Part shown: positions 52,316 to 62,184 of the stretch, in pieces
How positions within the stretch are numbered: the first letter of the stretch is position 1
Layout of the letters: every line of letters starts with the position of its first letter
Assembly: GCF_011043555.1 (NCBI RefSeq)
Contig: NZ_JAAKGS010000002.1
Coordinates: 310,001 to 374,000, forward strand
Direction of reading: 5' to 3'
Length of the DNA: 64,000 nucleotides
Origin: Sphingobacterium sp. SGR-19
GTDB lineage: Bacteria > Bacteroidota > Bacteroidia > Sphingobacteriales > Sphingobacteriaceae
The notes under the pieces: generated by a model
Databases searched by the model: none
Told to the model about the DNA's origin: nothing
Seen by the model: the letters and a program-made list of their open reading frames with translations, nothing else
Program-made: the position numbers and the translations under genes

Positions 52316-52864
52316 TCACTCTTGCGTCAAATTTTGGGACTTGCGCCGTCTAAAGTTTAGATATAAGGTAAGACCTAACGCCAGAATGATAATAACTAAT
52401 AAGAGGATGGTTGTGTGTCGGTTTCTTTGCTTAGCTTCCAAATCATTGATTTGGTTGCGTAGCTTCTCATTTTCTGTTTGAAGCTTGGTGATCGTATGCA
52501 TGTAGCCGGAAACCTGCCTGTCATATTCCGCAGCTAGGTTTTCATTTTTATCACTTTCGTTACCTTTGATGTCTAGTAATTTCTTTGTTTCCAAAAAGAT
52601 ATCGTTGTCCGTCAAAACAATCTCCCGTAGGATATCGATAGACTTTTGCATATCCTTTTTTCTTTTGAAAATGCCAAATACGCCCGTCTTTTGGCGTAAA
52701 CTATTGTCAAACTCGCCGAAACGCCTACCGCGTTTCTCTAATAAGCGGTTAACACGATCTCGCTGCTGTTCGAAGCTGATAGAATCTGCGTCTATGGTGG
52801 TTTGGGCCTTGCCCAAATGGAGCATGCCGACTAAAAGGACAAAAAATATAGAAAGCTGTTTCAT
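52316..52864 (-). CDS. Exported coiled-coil protein with C-terminal membrane helix, unknown
   Basis: 182 residues. Signal peptide (ends GKAQ), a charged helical region (LEKRGRRFGEFDNSLRQKTG, KKDMQKSIDILREIVLTD), a coiled coil (TKLQTENEKLRNQINDLEAK) and one membrane helix near the C-terminus (TTILLLVIIILALGLTLYL) followed by a basic RRRKSQ tail. No family recognised. Its start is one base from the stop of the SAM hydrolase gene, so the two are probably cotranscribed. Confidence 0.75.
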   Translation of the reverse strand: MKQLSIFFVLLVGMLHLGKAQTTIDADSISFEQQRDRVNRLLEKRGRRFGEFDNSLRQKTGVFGIFKRKKDMQKSIDILREIVLTDNDIFLETKKLLDIKGNESDKNENLAAEYDRQVSGYMHTITKLQTENEKLRNQINDLEAKQRNRHTTILLLVIIILALGLTLYLNFRRRKSQNLTQE

Positions 52865-52865
52865 C

Positions 52866-53651
52866 TTAACTGCCTAAAAATTCCACCATAACAACTTCAT
52901 CTTGTTGCAATCCCAATAACCGGCTAGCGTGGCCTTTATTGATCGCAATTTCCAAGAAGTTGCTGATTCCGAATAAACAGAGTTTTTCCCCTTCTGGTAC
53001 TTCATTGTAATGCCAGCTCAGTTTATTTATGGTTTCATTCCTTTTGAAATGTAATTTGAAACTTCGACCTTTTTGGACTTCGTTGAAAAGTTCTTTGCTA
53101 ATATTGCTAATGACGTTTCCGAAAGCATCAATATACGAAACGTGACCTTTTATGGTGTTGGGGCCGACCAATGGCTGCACTAATACTTTTTTAAGGGGCT
53201 TGTCGATAGGCTGTCCAATTTCGGACAACGGTTCACCTTTAGCAATATGACAAGCTGCTTTAGATAAGATATCAGCCAAGGGAAAATGTAGGTAACGTAA
53301 ATCCTGCATAATGTCGATTTCGTACAGCTCCTGTGGGGCACTCTCGCCCAGGATAATGCTAAAAATACCATTGTCGGCTCCGACGAAAAAGTGATCGTCA
53401 AATTTCATCATGGCATAATTGGAGTCTTCTTGAAAGACAGTGTCGATCCCGATAAGATGTACAGTGCCCTTCGGGAAGTAACGGAAAGCATTGCGAAGTA
53501 CGACAGCAGCACGTTGTATATCAAAAGAAGGGATTTCATGCGTAATATCCACCAAACGGACATCAGGCAATTGCGATATGATGCTGCCTTTCAATGCCGC
53601 CTGATAAAAATCACGGTGCCCCAAATCTGTTGTAAGCGTTATTACTCCCAT
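52866..53651 (-). CDS. SAM hydroxide adenosyltransferase (DUF62 family)
   Basis: 261 residues. N-terminal ITLTTDLGHRDFYQAALKG, VDITHEIPSFDIQRAA, VHLIGIDTVFQ and FVGADNGIFSIILGE match DUF62/SAM hydrolases, with a C-terminal barrel (GHVSYIDAFGNVISNI). These cytosolic trimers split S-adenosylmethionine with water into adenosine and methionine, related to fluorinases. Physiological role open. Divergent from phoH across 223 bp. Confidence 0.93.
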   Translation of the reverse strand: MGVITLTTDLGHRDFYQAALKGSIISQLPDVRLVDITHEIPSFDIQRAAVVLRNAFRYFPKGTVHLIGIDTVFQEDSNYAMMKFDDHFFVGADNGIFSIILGESAPQELYEIDIMQDLRYLHFPLADILSKAACHIAKGEPLSEIGQPIDKPLKKVLVQPLVGPNTIKGHVSYIDAFGNVISNISKELFNEVQKGRSFKLHFKRNETINKLSWHYNEVPEGEKLCLFGISNFLEIAINKGHASRLLGLQQDEVVMVEFLGS

Positions 53652-53810
53652 ACACTATGTATCCTATAAAGATACTAAAAACGTTAAAATACGGTGATGC
53701 CCTCTTTGCAAAAGAACTACAAAAGTAATAAAAGAAAGTGCAATATGAATTGTTGCAACGCTAAATTTCCATTTTTTGTCATGTGTGCGAAAATAGATAA
53801 TTATAGTTTG

Positions 53811-53818
53811 TATTTTTG
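53811..53818 (+). promoter_or_regulatory. phoH: Candidate -7 box upstream of phoH
   Basis: TATTTTTG fits TAnnTTTG, 56 bases before the phoH start in the 223-bp divergent gap (53652-53874). No convincing -33 box at the usual spacing. Nothing else was recognised in the gap. Confidence 0.35.
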
Positions 53819-53874
53819 GTTTATTAATGCTGTAAAACATCTATCTTTATTACGTAAAAATTAAAACAAACAAT

Positions 53875-54837
53875 TTGAACGAAGTACTTATACCATTAGA
53901 GGACGTTAATTTAGTAACGTTATGGGGCCCTCAAAATGAACATTTTGAGTTAATAAGAAAAGGCTTTCCGAAGCTTCGATTAGTAGCGCGAGGGGATGAA
54001 TTGAAAGTATTGGGGGAGGAGTCGGAACAAAAGCGGTTTAAACGCGTGTTCGAAGGCATATTGCAGCATATTGAACGTTTTCAAAATTTGGATTCCAATG
54101 CACTGGAAGACTTGGTCGGGATAAATGGTGCAGCTGAGAAAAGAACAGAAAAGAAAACAGGAGAATCTTCTGCTTTTAAAGGAGAGCCGATTGTATACGG
54201 GCCTAACGGCTTGATTGTCCGCGCCCGTACCCCGAACCAACTGAAAATGGTGGATAGTATAAGTAAAAACGATATTCTGTTTGCCATCGGGCCAGCGGGT
54301 ACCGGTAAGACTTATACAGCGGTCGCGTTAGCGGTTCGAGCATTAAGGAACAAGGAGATAAAGCGTATTATCTTGACGCGTCCGGCCGTCGAAGCAGGAG
54401 AAAATCTAGGTTTCCTGCCAGGTGATCTCAAGGAGAAAGTAGATCCGTATTTACGTCCGCTATATGATGCATTGGACGATATGATCCCTTCTGATAAGCT
54501 GAAGGATTATTTGGAACGTCGGGTCATAGAGGTAGCGCCATTGGCATTTATGCGCGGGCGCACGTTGGACAATTGTTTCGTCATTTTAGACGAAGCTCAG
54601 AACGCTACCGATATGCAGTTAAAAATGTTTCTTACCCGGATGGGGCCAACAGCCAAGTTTATTGTTACTGGCGATCTTACGCAAATCGATTTGCCGAAGA
54701 AAACACAATCCGGGCTCGCGACGGCGGTAAAGCTGTTAGAAAATATTAATGGCATCGATATTATCCATTTAAGCGGATCAGATGTCGTTCGACATAAACT
54801 GGTAAGACGTATTTTGGAAGCTTACGGGGACATTTAG
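53875..54837 (+). CDS. phoH: PhoH-like ATPase
   Basis: 320 residues from a TTG start at 53875; the reading [20 protein letters not shown] begins as in homologues and no in-frame ATG or GTG fits earlier. N-terminal KH-like segment, then the PhoH P-loop domain: [20 protein letters not shown], Walker [35 protein letters not shown], Walker [14 protein letters not shown]. Cytosolic nucleotide-binding protein, probably RNA-related (YbeZ-like). Followed by purC after two bases. Confidence 0.93.
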   Translation: MNEVLIPLEDVNLVTLWGPQNEHFELIRKGFPKLRLVARGDELKVLGEESEQKRFKRVFEGILQHIERFQNLDSNALEDLVGINGAAEKRTEKKTGESSAFKGEPIVYGPNGLIVRARTPNQLKMVDSISKNDILFAIGPAGTGKTYTAVALAVRALRNKEIKRIILTRPAVEAGENLGFLPGDLKEKVDPYLRPLYDALDDMIPSDKLKDYLERRVIEVAPLAFMRGRTLDNCFVILDEAQNATDMQLKMFLTRMGPTAKFIVTGDLTQIDLPKKTQSGLATAVKLLENINGIDIIHLSGSDVVRHKLVRRILEAYGDI

Positions 54838-54848
54838 GATTGAATACA

Positions 54849-55796
54849 ATGAATGCAATAAAAGAAACAACATTTAATTTTAGTAAGCAAACGGGTTTTT
54901 ATAAGGGTAAAGTACGCGATGTATATTCCATAGCTGATGAATATCTAGTGATGGTGGCTTCGGATAGGATTTCTGCTTTTGACGTCGTGTTGCCACGTCC
55001 TATTCCTTATAAAGGACAAGTGTTAAACCAGATTGCGGAAAAATTTCTATCGTCTACGAAAGATATTATTCCAAACTGGGTTATCATGGTGCCCGACCCA
55101 AACGCAACGATAGGATATAAGTGCGAACCATTTAAGGTGGAAATGGTAATCAGAGGATATCTGGCAGGACATTTGTGGCGAACTTATCGCGATGGGAAGA
55201 GAGTCCTTTGTGGAGTGGCCTTACCGGAGGGTTTGAAAGAAAACGATAAGCTTCCCGAGCCTATTATAACGCCGACGACGAAAGCAGATGTTGGACATGA
55301 CGAAGATATTTCGCGAGAAGACATTATCGCTAAAGGTATTGTGGGTAAAGAAGACTATATACAGTTGGAAAACTTCGCCCGTGCGTTGTACCGACGAGGC
55401 ACCGAAATGGCACAAGAGCGCGGGTTAATACTGGTAGATACCAAATATGAATTTGGCAAGAAAAATGGTGAAATATATTTAATGGATGAAATCCATACCC
55501 CCGATTCGTCTCGTTATTTTTATGCTGAAGGCTACGAAGAACGACAAACGAATGGCGAACCACAACGGCAATTGTCTAAAGAATTTGTACGGGAGTGGTT
55601 AATGGATAATGGTTTCCAAGGAAAAGACGGGCAGACCGTGCCCGAAATGACGGATGATATTGTTCAATCTATATCAGAACGCTATATTGAACTTTACGAA
55701 CATATTACGGGAGAGAAATTTCAATATCCGACAAACGAAGATAGCGTTCAGAGGGTAGAACAAAATGTGACAGAAGCTTTAAATAAATTGTTATAG
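54849..55796 (+). CDS. purC: SAICAR synthetase
   Basis: 315 residues from the ATG at 54849; an in-frame TTG at 54840 is an alternative start, three residues longer. Motifs: [28 protein letters not shown] (split blocks), [49 protein letters not shown] and [13 protein letters not shown]. Converts CAIR and aspartate to SAICAR in purine synthesis. It lies between phoH and the STAS gene, with no other pur gene nearby. Confidence 0.97.
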   Translation: MNAIKETTFNFSKQTGFYKGKVRDVYSIADEYLVMVASDRISAFDVVLPRPIPYKGQVLNQIAEKFLSSTKDIIPNWVIMVPDPNATIGYKCEPFKVEMVIRGYLAGHLWRTYRDGKRVLCGVALPEGLKENDKLPEPIITPTTKADVGHDEDISREDIIAKGIVGKEDYIQLENFARALYRRGTEMAQERGLILVDTKYEFGKKNGEIYLMDEIHTPDSSRYFYAEGYEERQTNGEPQRQLSKEFVREWLMDNGFQGKDGQTVPEMTDDIVQSISERYIELYEHITGEKFQYPTNEDSVQRVEQNVTEALNKLL

Positions 55797-55805
55797 ATTA
55801 GGAAT

Positions 55806-56192
55806 ATGAAGTTTACGGTTGACAAGCATGAGCGCTATGTGGTTATTGAGCCACTTAAAGATTTTCTGGATGGAGAAGCGGCAGCGAAATTGAAAGGTGA
55901 GTTTATGTTGCGCCATACAGGTGGGCAACGTAATATTGTGTTAAATCTTTGCCACGTATCCGATGCGGATGAAGACGGGTTGCGTATGGGATTACTGGCG
56001 CGCCGGTTATGCAAAGCCTCAGGTGGTCTCTTTATCCTTACGGGATTAAATGATAAGCTCTTGAATTTACTTAAGGTGGCTGGTATGGAAGGGTATTTCA
56101 AAACTGCGCCGACAGTTTCTGATGCCGAAGACATGATTTTCGGCAACGAGTTACGATTGGATTTAAGGACAAACCAGCATGACAAGGTTTGA
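55806..56192 (+). CDS. STAS-domain protein (anti-sigma-factor-antagonist-like)
   Basis: 128 residues forming one STAS domain (KFTVDKHERYVVIEPLKDFL, NIVLNLCHVSDADEDGL, GGLFILTGLNDKLLNLLKVA). At the site where SpoIIAA-type proteins have the phosphorylated Ser in DSSGL, this one reads DEDGL, with Asp in that place. So regulation by Ser phosphorylation is unlikely. It overlaps the rnz start by 14 bases. Function unknown; possibly an adaptor for a neighbouring process. Confidence 0.85.
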   Translation: MKFTVDKHERYVVIEPLKDFLDGEAAAKLKGEFMLRHTGGQRNIVLNLCHVSDADEDGLRMGLLARRLCKASGGLFILTGLNDKLLNLLKVAGMEGYFKTAPTVSDAEDMIFGNELRLDLRTNQHDKV

Positions 56193-57093
56193 GGTTTTGA
56201 TATTGGGAAATAGCTCGGCGACTCCAATGTATGGTCGCCATCCGACGTCCCAGGTTCTAAACTTTAACGAACAACTGTTCTTAATAGACTGTGGCGAGGG
56301 AACGCAGATGCAATTATTCCGTTACGGCATCAAAGGCAGCCGGATAGGCCATATTTTTATCAGCCATTTGCACGGAGATCACTACTTGGGGCTTGTGGGT
56401 CTGCTTTCTTCGCAACATCTCGTGGGACGTCAAGGGGAATTACATCTGTATGGGCCACCGGCGTTAAAAGAGATAATAGATTTGCAATTTACGCACTCGG
56501 ACACACGGTTGCGCTATCCATTGATTTTTCATCCTACGAATGAAAACCGCCAAGAAGTGATATTCGAAAACACCCAGCTTAGCGTGAGCAGTTTCCCTTT
56601 GCACCATCGTATTGCCTGCACCGGGTTCCGGTTTGACGAAAAAGTACGTTCTGCTTCGCTGAAAAAAGAGGAGGTAGAACGACTAAATATACCCGTTCCC
56701 TACTTACGTTTATTAAAAAAAGGCATCGACTACGTAGCGGATGATGGCGCCGTGCACCGAGCAAAAGATTTAACTTATCCACCACCGAGCCCACGGAGTT
56801 ATGGTTATTGTTCTGATACAGTGATGAATGAAGATTATTTTGAAGCCATTAACGGAGTAGATTTATTATACCACGAGGCGACATTCCTTCACGACCGTGT
56901 AGACCGTGCCAAAGAAACATTTCATACCACCAGTTTGGAAGCAGCACAGATTGCTCAGACTGTCAAAGCAAAGAAACTTCTGCTCGGACATTTCTCTGCC
57001 CGTTATAAAGATTTACAACCTCTTTTGCACGAATCTCGAACAGTTTTTCCCCATACAGAGCTGTCTGAAGAAGGTAAGTGGTTTTTAGTATAG
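56179..57093 (+). CDS. rnz: Ribonuclease Z
   Basis: 304 residues. Metallo-beta-lactamase fold: ILGNSSATPMYGRHPTSQ, FLIDCGEGTQMQLF, the zinc motif HLHGDHYLGL, GYCSDT, YHEATFLHD and LLGHFSARY. The PxKxRN-like RNase Z flexible arm and C-terminal His fit tRNA 3' processing. Its start lies within the STAS gene (14-base overlap), so they are coupled. Upstream of hisC by 47 bases. Confidence 0.96.
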   Translation: MTRFEVLILGNSSATPMYGRHPTSQVLNFNEQLFLIDCGEGTQMQLFRYGIKGSRIGHIFISHLHGDHYLGLVGLLSSQHLVGRQGELHLYGPPALKEIIDLQFTHSDTRLRYPLIFHPTNENRQEVIFENTQLSVSSFPLHHRIACTGFRFDEKVRSASLKKEEVERLNIPVPYLRLLKKGIDYVADDGAVHRAKDLTYPPPSPRSYGYCSDTVMNEDYFEAINGVDLLYHEATFLHDRVDRAKETFHTTSLEAAQIAQTVKAKKLLLGHFSARYKDLQPLLHESRTVFPHTELSEEGKWFLV

Positions 57094-57140
57094 GGTTTTT
57101 GTAGATTTTTCCCCATCTTTACACGCTCAATAAAAAAAAT

Positions 57141-58208
57141 ATGAACACGTCTTTTAGCCTGAACCTTTTGCTGAGGGATAATATAAAGAAATTAATACCT
57201 TATTCATCGGCAAGAGATGAATTTAAAGGGGAAGCCTCTGTCTTATTGGATGCCAATGAAAATGCGTTCGGTTCGCCCTATGCTAAAAATTATAATCGCT
57301 ATCCAGACCCGTTGCAGTATCGTGTAAAAGAAAAATTGCATCGTATTAAAGGCGTTCCGGTAGATAATATCTTTCTAGGCAATGGTAGCGATGAAGCAAT
57401 TGATATTCTTTTTCGTGCATTTTGTGAACCGGGAAGGGATAATGTTATTCTTGTGCCGCCCACCTATGGCATGTATGAAGTTTCGGCGAATATCAATAAT
57501 GTAGCCTATAAAAAAGTAAATTTAACAACTGATTATCAGTTGGATTTAGATCGTATAGCGGAAGCGATTGATCCGTTTACGAAAATGATTTTCATCTGTT
57601 CGCCCAATAACCCTACTGGCAATAGTATCCATCGTCAAGATATTGAAACCATCTTGGTTAATTTTAATGGAATTGTGGTGGTGGACGAAGCTTATATCAA
57701 TTTTTCGAGGCAACCATCCTTTACCCAAGATTTGGCCGAGTTTCCGAATTTGGTAATTTTACAGACGCTTTCGAAAGCTTGGGGATTAGCGGCTTTGCGA
57801 CTAGGCATGGCTTTTGCCAGCAGCGAAATTATCCAGGTATTCAACAAAATCAAACCACCTTATAACATCAATCAAGCCACCCAAGATATTGTATTAGAGG
57901 CGCTGGAAGGAGTGGAGATTGTAAATGAATGGATAAAGGAAGTAGTTGAAGAACGGGAGAAGTTATCCGTGGCTTTACAAACGTTGCCTCAAATTGCGCA
58001 CGTGACGCCATCGGACGCTAATTTTATATTAGTCAAGTTGGAAGAGCCTAGAGCGCTTTACAATTTTTTGGTAGGCAACGGAATTATTGTGCGCGACCGT
58101 TCCAAAGTGGAATTATGCGAAGGATGTTTGCGTTTAACTATCGGCACGCCTACAGAAAATATAACATTATTGGAGAATATTCGGAAATTTTACGATCAAT
58201 CGGTATGA
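57141..58208 (+). CDS. hisC: Histidinol-phosphate aminotransferase
   Basis: 355 residues. Class I/II PLP aminotransferase: DANENAFGSPYAKNYNRYPD, LGNGSDEAIDILFRAF, CSPNNPTGNSI, VVDEAYINFS and the PLP-Lys motif LSKAWGLAALRLG. Catalyses the imidazole-acetol-phosphate step. First gene of the histidine cluster here; hisG and hisD, which often precede it in Bacteroidota, are absent and rnz lies upstream instead. Confidence 0.97.
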   Translation: MNTSFSLNLLLRDNIKKLIPYSSARDEFKGEASVLLDANENAFGSPYAKNYNRYPDPLQYRVKEKLHRIKGVPVDNIFLGNGSDEAIDILFRAFCEPGRDNVILVPPTYGMYEVSANINNVAYKKVNLTTDYQLDLDRIAEAIDPFTKMIFICSPNNPTGNSIHRQDIETILVNFNGIVVVDEAYINFSRQPSFTQDLAEFPNLVILQTLSKAWGLAALRLGMAFASSEIIQVFNKIKPPYNINQATQDIVLEALEGVEIVNEWIKEVVEEREKLSVALQTLPQIAHVTPSDANFILVKLEEPRALYNFLVGNGIIVRDRSKVELCEGCLRLTIGTPTENITLLENIRKFYDQSV

Positions 58209-58254
58209 CCGAACCATTAACTGACGGAGAGCTCATAGCAGATAATTATATTTA

Positions 58255-59385
58255 ATGATGAAAAGAGTATTGTTTATAGACCGTGACGGCACATTGATAT
58301 TAGAACCGGAAGACGAACAAATCGATTCTTTTGCCAAGCTCAAATTTTACCCTGGAGCGCTGCAATATCTACCTCGTATTGCAAAGGAACTGGATTTCGA
58401 GCTGGTTTTAGTATCCAATCAAGATGGATTGGGCACAGCGTCCCATCCCGAAGAGAACTTTTGGCCCGTGCACCATTTTATTGTCGATACATTTGCAGGG
58501 GAAGGCGTGTATTTCGTTAAAGAGCATATCGATCGTACGTTTCCTCATGAAAATGCGCCAACACGTAAGCCCGGTGTCGGTATGTTAAACGAATACTTTG
58601 ATATCGCGCAATATAATTTAACCGAGTCCTTTGTCATAGGCGACCGTATCAATGACGTAAAGCTAGCCGAAAATTTAGGTGCTAAGGCCATTTGGTTGCG
58701 CAATAATGATGAATTGGGCAAAGCCGAAAACCTCCGATTACAAAGCGAATCCATCGCTCTAGAAACGACCGATTGGAAATCCATATATGAGTTTTTGAAA
58801 CTCGGCACACGTACGGGGGAGCATCATCGTAAAACAAATGAAACGGATATCTTTATTCAGTTGAATCTCGATGGTTCAGGAAAATCGGATATAGATACCG
58901 GATTGCCATTCTTCGATCATATGTTAGATCAAATCGCCAGACATGGAGCGATTGACCTTACCGTTAAGGCTACAGGTGATTTACACATTGACGAGCATCA
59001 CACCATCGAAGATACCGGTATCGCATTGGGCGAAATTTTTCTGAAAGTGTTAGGCGATAAGCGGGGTATCGAACGTTATGCGTATACATTGCCAATGGAC
59101 GATTGTCTGGCACAAGTGGCTATAGATTTTGGTGGTAGAAATTGGATTGTATGGGATGCGGCCTTCAAACGGGAGAAAATAGGGGATATGCCGACGGAGA
59201 TGTTTTTCCATTTCTTTAAATCATTCTCCGATGCATCAAAATCGAACTTGAATATTAAAGCCGAAGGCGATAACGAGCATCATAAAATTGAAGCTATCTT
59301 TAAAGCCTTTGCGAAATCAATAAAAAAGGCCGTGCGGCGAGATGCAGAGAATATGCAGTTGCCAAGCACGAAAGGGGTTTTGTAG
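58255..59385 (+). CDS. hisB: Bifunctional histidinol-phosphatase / imidazoleglycerol-phosphate dehydratase
   Basis: 376 residues; two adjacent ATGs at 58255 and 58258. N-terminal HAD phosphatase (~1-165): [16 protein letters not shown] with the DxD nucleophile pair, [29 protein letters not shown]-terminal IGP dehydratase (~185-376): [66 protein letters not shown]. Same fused order as E. coli HisB. The linking text is short. Confidence 0.97.
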   Translation: MMKRVLFIDRDGTLILEPEDEQIDSFAKLKFYPGALQYLPRIAKELDFELVLVSNQDGLGTASHPEENFWPVHHFIVDTFAGEGVYFVKEHIDRTFPHENAPTRKPGVGMLNEYFDIAQYNLTESFVIGDRINDVKLAENLGAKAIWLRNNDELGKAENLRLQSESIALETTDWKSIYEFLKLGTRTGEHHRKTNETDIFIQLNLDGSGKSDIDTGLPFFDHMLDQIARHGAIDLTVKATGDLHIDEHHTIEDTGIALGEIFLKVLGDKRGIERYAYTLPMDDCLAQVAIDFGGRNWIVWDAAFKREKIGDMPTEMFFHFFKSFSDASKSNLNIKAEGDNEHHKIEAIFKAFAKSIKKAVRRDAENMQLPSTKGVL

Positions 59386-59395
59386 ATTGAAAAAA

Positions 59396-59986
59396 ATGAT
59401 TGGAATAGTAAACTACGGGGCAGGAAATATCTTTTCGTTGACAGCAGCGCTCGATCGGGTCGGGATACAGTATGGGATGGTCAACAATGTCGATGATTTT
59501 GACCAGTACGACCGTATTATCATTCCGGGTGTAGGACATGCCGGCGCTGCCATGCAAAAGCTTGAAGAAACAGGGCTGGTACAGTATATCATATCTCTTG
59601 AGAAACCTGTGTTGGGAATCTGCGTAGGTATGCAATTGTTAACCTCTTTTTCGGAAGAAGGCGAAGCGGAGCTTTTGGATATTGTACCGTTGAAGACGTT
59701 ACATTTTGATAAACGTATTGGCGAAAAAGTCCCTCACATGGGGTGGAACAGTATATTGCCGAAAAAGCATTGCTCTCTTTTTGAGAATATTGCAGATAAT
59801 AGCTATTTTTATTTTGTACATTCCTATTTTATTGAGGCGGACGAGCAATATACATCTGCATTTTGCACGTATGATGTTACATTTTCTGCGGCGATACAAA
59901 AAGGAAATTTTTATGGTGTACAATTTCATCCCGAGAAATCTGGAAAAGCTGGCGAACAGATATTGCTTAATTTTTCCCGATTATAA
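59396..59986 (+). CDS. hisH: Imidazole glycerol phosphate synthase subunit HisH
   Basis: 196 residues from the ATG at 59396 (MIGIVNYGAGN is the normal start), 10 bases after hisB's stop; an in-frame TTG at 59387 is an alternative. Class I glutamine amidotransferase: IIPGVGHAG, nucleophile Cys in VLGICVGMQLL, and the His-Glu pair in GVQFHPEKSGKAG. Provides ammonia to HisF. Confidence 0.96.
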   Translation: MIGIVNYGAGNIFSLTAALDRVGIQYGMVNNVDDFDQYDRIIIPGVGHAGAAMQKLEETGLVQYIISLEKPVLGICVGMQLLTSFSEEGEAELLDIVPLKTLHFDKRIGEKVPHMGWNSILPKKHCSLFENIADNSYFYFVHSYFIEADEQYTSAFCTYDVTFSAAIQKGNFYGVQFHPEKSGKAGEQILLNFSRL

Positions 59987-60060
59987 GGGATATTGCTTAT
60001 AATTGTTGATCACGAACGGTCGACGTTACAATTTTTGACTTTTAACTTATTACTTTAAAT

Positions 60061-60813
60061 ATGTATATCATTCCTGCTATTGATGTTTTGGACAAAAAGG
60101 TTGTCCGTTTGAGAGAGGGCAATTATAATGACGTCACGACGTATGACATATCATTGGAAGAACAAATAAAAATGTATCACGCCAACGGTACTGAACTCGT
60201 ACACATCATCGATTTGAATGGTGCAAAGGGTGATTTCAGCAATCAGGACTATCTGTTTGACATTATCCGTAAAACGGATATGAAGGTGCAGTACGGCGGA
60301 GGGGTGAGAAGTATTGAGAAAGTAAAGGAACTGGTTGATGCGGGTATCTATCGTGTCATCGTAGGAACACAGGCAATTACCAACCCTACTTTTTTGGAGG
60401 AATTGGCCAAGCTGAACGAAGGACGTGTAAAATATGCGAAGCATATTGTTATTGCGATTGACGTATTGGATGAGGTTATCAAATACTCCGGTTGGTTGGA
60501 AAGCTCGCCGATTAAACTTATCTCGTATATAGACAAATGTCTTTCTTTAGGTTTCTTCCGTTTTCTTTGTACCGATATTAGTAAAGACGGTAAGTTAGGG
60601 GGAGCAGGTGTTGAATTATATCAGAAGCTTTTAGATCATTCTCCGATCATCAAACTGATTGGTTCGGGCGGAATTAGTTCCATGGATGATATCCGTGCCT
60701 TAAATGCATTAGGCAGAATGGAATCCTGTGTAGTGGGTAAAGCCATCTACGAGAACAAAATTTCCATCGATGAGATTAAAGATTGGAACCTGAAGACACT
60801 CATCAGTATTTAA
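60061..60813 (+). CDS. hisA: ProFAR isomerase
   Basis: 250 residues, (beta/alpha)8 barrel. Motifs: [69 protein letters not shown] and [13 protein letters not shown], with the two catalytic Asp at the expected strand ends (AIDVL, CTDIS). A 74-bp gap to hisH contains nothing recognisable. Overall order hisH-hisA-hisF is standard. Confidence 0.97.
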   Translation: MYIIPAIDVLDKKVVRLREGNYNDVTTYDISLEEQIKMYHANGTELVHIIDLNGAKGDFSNQDYLFDIIRKTDMKVQYGGGVRSIEKVKELVDAGIYRVIVGTQAITNPTFLEELAKLNEGRVKYAKHIVIAIDVLDEVIKYSGWLESSPIKLISYIDKCLSLGFFRFLCTDISKDGKLGGAGVELYQKLLDHSPIIKLIGSGGISSMDDIRALNALGRMESCVVGKAIYENKISIDEIKDWNLKTLISI

Positions 60814-60814
60814 T

Positions 60815-61567
60815 ATGTTGGCGAAGCGTATTATCCCCTGTTTGGACGTAAAAGACGGTCGTACGGTAAAGGGGGTTAATTTTGTCGACCTTCGTGATGC
60901 TGGTGACCCCGTGGAACTCGCTTGGCAATATTCGGAGCAAGGAGCAGACGAATTGGTGTTTCTAGACATCACGGCTACACACGAAAAGCGGAAGACGACC
61001 ATAGAATTGGTCAAAGCAGTCGCACGCCAGGTCAATATCCCTTTTACAATTGGCGGTGGGATCAATGAGTTGAAAGATGCCGAAGTGTTGCTTAACTCGG
61101 GTGCCGATAAAATTTCAATTAATTCTGCTGCAGTACGCAACCCGACGTTGATTGATGACCTTGCCCGTTCGTTTGGTCGACAATTTGTTGTTGTGGCGGT
61201 AGATACGCGTGTCGTTGATGGAAAGAATTTTGTCTACCTACGTGGCGGACGAGATAAGACGGATATACAAACAGAGGATTGGATTAAAGAAGCGGAGCAA
61301 CGGGGGGCAGGAGAGATTTTGTTAACATCAATGGATCATGATGGGACAAAGAATGGCTTCGACAATACGTTCTTAAAGAAGATTAACGACACCATAAATA
61401 TTCCATTGATCGCATCTGGTGGCGCAGGTAAACAACAGCATTTTGTGGATGTGTTTCAGCGGACGAATGTGGATGCGGCGTTGGCGGCTTCGGTATTTCA
61501 CTATGGAGAAATTCTAATACCGGAACTAAAAGAAACATTGCGGACAGATGGAATCGTGGTGAGGTAA
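60815..61567 (+). CDS. hisF: Imidazole glycerol phosphate synthase subunit HisF
   Basis: 250 residues. Barrel motifs: [20 protein letters not shown] (catalytic Asp), [57 protein letters not shown] (second catalytic Asp) and [13 protein letters not shown]. The cyclase half of IGP synthase, paired with HisH. One base after hisA's stop. Confidence 0.97.
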   Translation: MLAKRIIPCLDVKDGRTVKGVNFVDLRDAGDPVELAWQYSEQGADELVFLDITATHEKRKTTIELVKAVARQVNIPFTIGGGINELKDAEVLLNSGADKISINSAAVRNPTLIDDLARSFGRQFVVVAVDTRVVDGKNFVYLRGGRDKTDIQTEDWIKEAEQRGAGEILLTSMDHDGTKNGFDNTFLKKINDTINIPLIASGGAGKQQHFVDVFQRTNVDAALAASVFHYGEILIPELKETLRTDGIVVR

Positions 61568-61585
61568 GTACTTAATGATAAAATA

Positions 61586-62170
61586 ATGTTAGATTTCGCA
61601 AAAGGAGACGGATTAATCCCCGTTGTTATACAGGATAATCAAACGCTAGAAGTGTTGATGTTGGGGTATATGAATGAGGAAGCGTGGGCGAAAACCCAAC
61701 AAGAGGGACGGGTAACCTTTTACTCGCGAAGCAAAAATCGATTGTGGACAAAAGGGGAGGAAAGCGGTAATTTTTTGGAAGTAATTTCTTCTCATATCGA
61801 TTGTGATCAAGATACGTTATTAATAAAAGTTAAACCGGCAGGCCCTACTTGCCATACAGGTGCTCGCAGTTGCTTTCAGACGGAGTACAACCAGAACTTT
61901 CTGCTGCAATTGGAACGTATCGTACAACGGCGTTACGACATGCCTACCGAGGAATCTTATGTCAATAAGCTGCGCCAACGCGGGTTGAATAAAATAGCAC
62001 AAAAGGTAGGCGAAGAAGCTGTAGAAACGGTCATTGCTGCATTGGCAGAAACCGAGTATGATTTTATCAATGAGTCTTCGGATTTGTTTTTCCACCTTCT
62101 GGTGTTGCTTAGGGAAAAAGGATTGGATTTACAAACCATTGCCAAGAATCTGGAAAGCCGACATCAATAA
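61586..62170 (+). CDS. hisI: Bifunctional PR-AMP cyclohydrolase / PR-ATP pyrophosphatase
   Basis: 194 residues. N-terminal HisI (~1-105): MLGYMNEEAWAKTQQEGRVT, YSRSKNRLWTKGEESGN, DCDQDTLLIKVKPAGPTCHT with Zn-binding Cys. C-terminal HisE (~110-194): NKIAQKVGEEAVETVIAALA. The usual HisIE fusion, closing the cluster. A WD40 gene starts 14 bases later. Confidence 0.97.
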   Translation: MLDFAKGDGLIPVVIQDNQTLEVLMLGYMNEEAWAKTQQEGRVTFYSRSKNRLWTKGEESGNFLEVISSHIDCDQDTLLIKVKPAGPTCHTGARSCFQTEYNQNFLLQLERIVQRRYDMPTEESYVNKLRQRGLNKIAQKVGEEAVETVIAALAETEYDFINESSDLFFHLLVLLREKGLDLQTIAKNLESRHQ

Positions 62171-62184
62171 GAAGGGAGTGGGGC

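Noticed and set aside
58228..58235. Third copy of the GAGCTCAT leader motif, before hisB
   Set aside because: Only eight bases match; the downstream ATACAAT-GAAAA-TTTAAC part is absent, so chance is sufficient.
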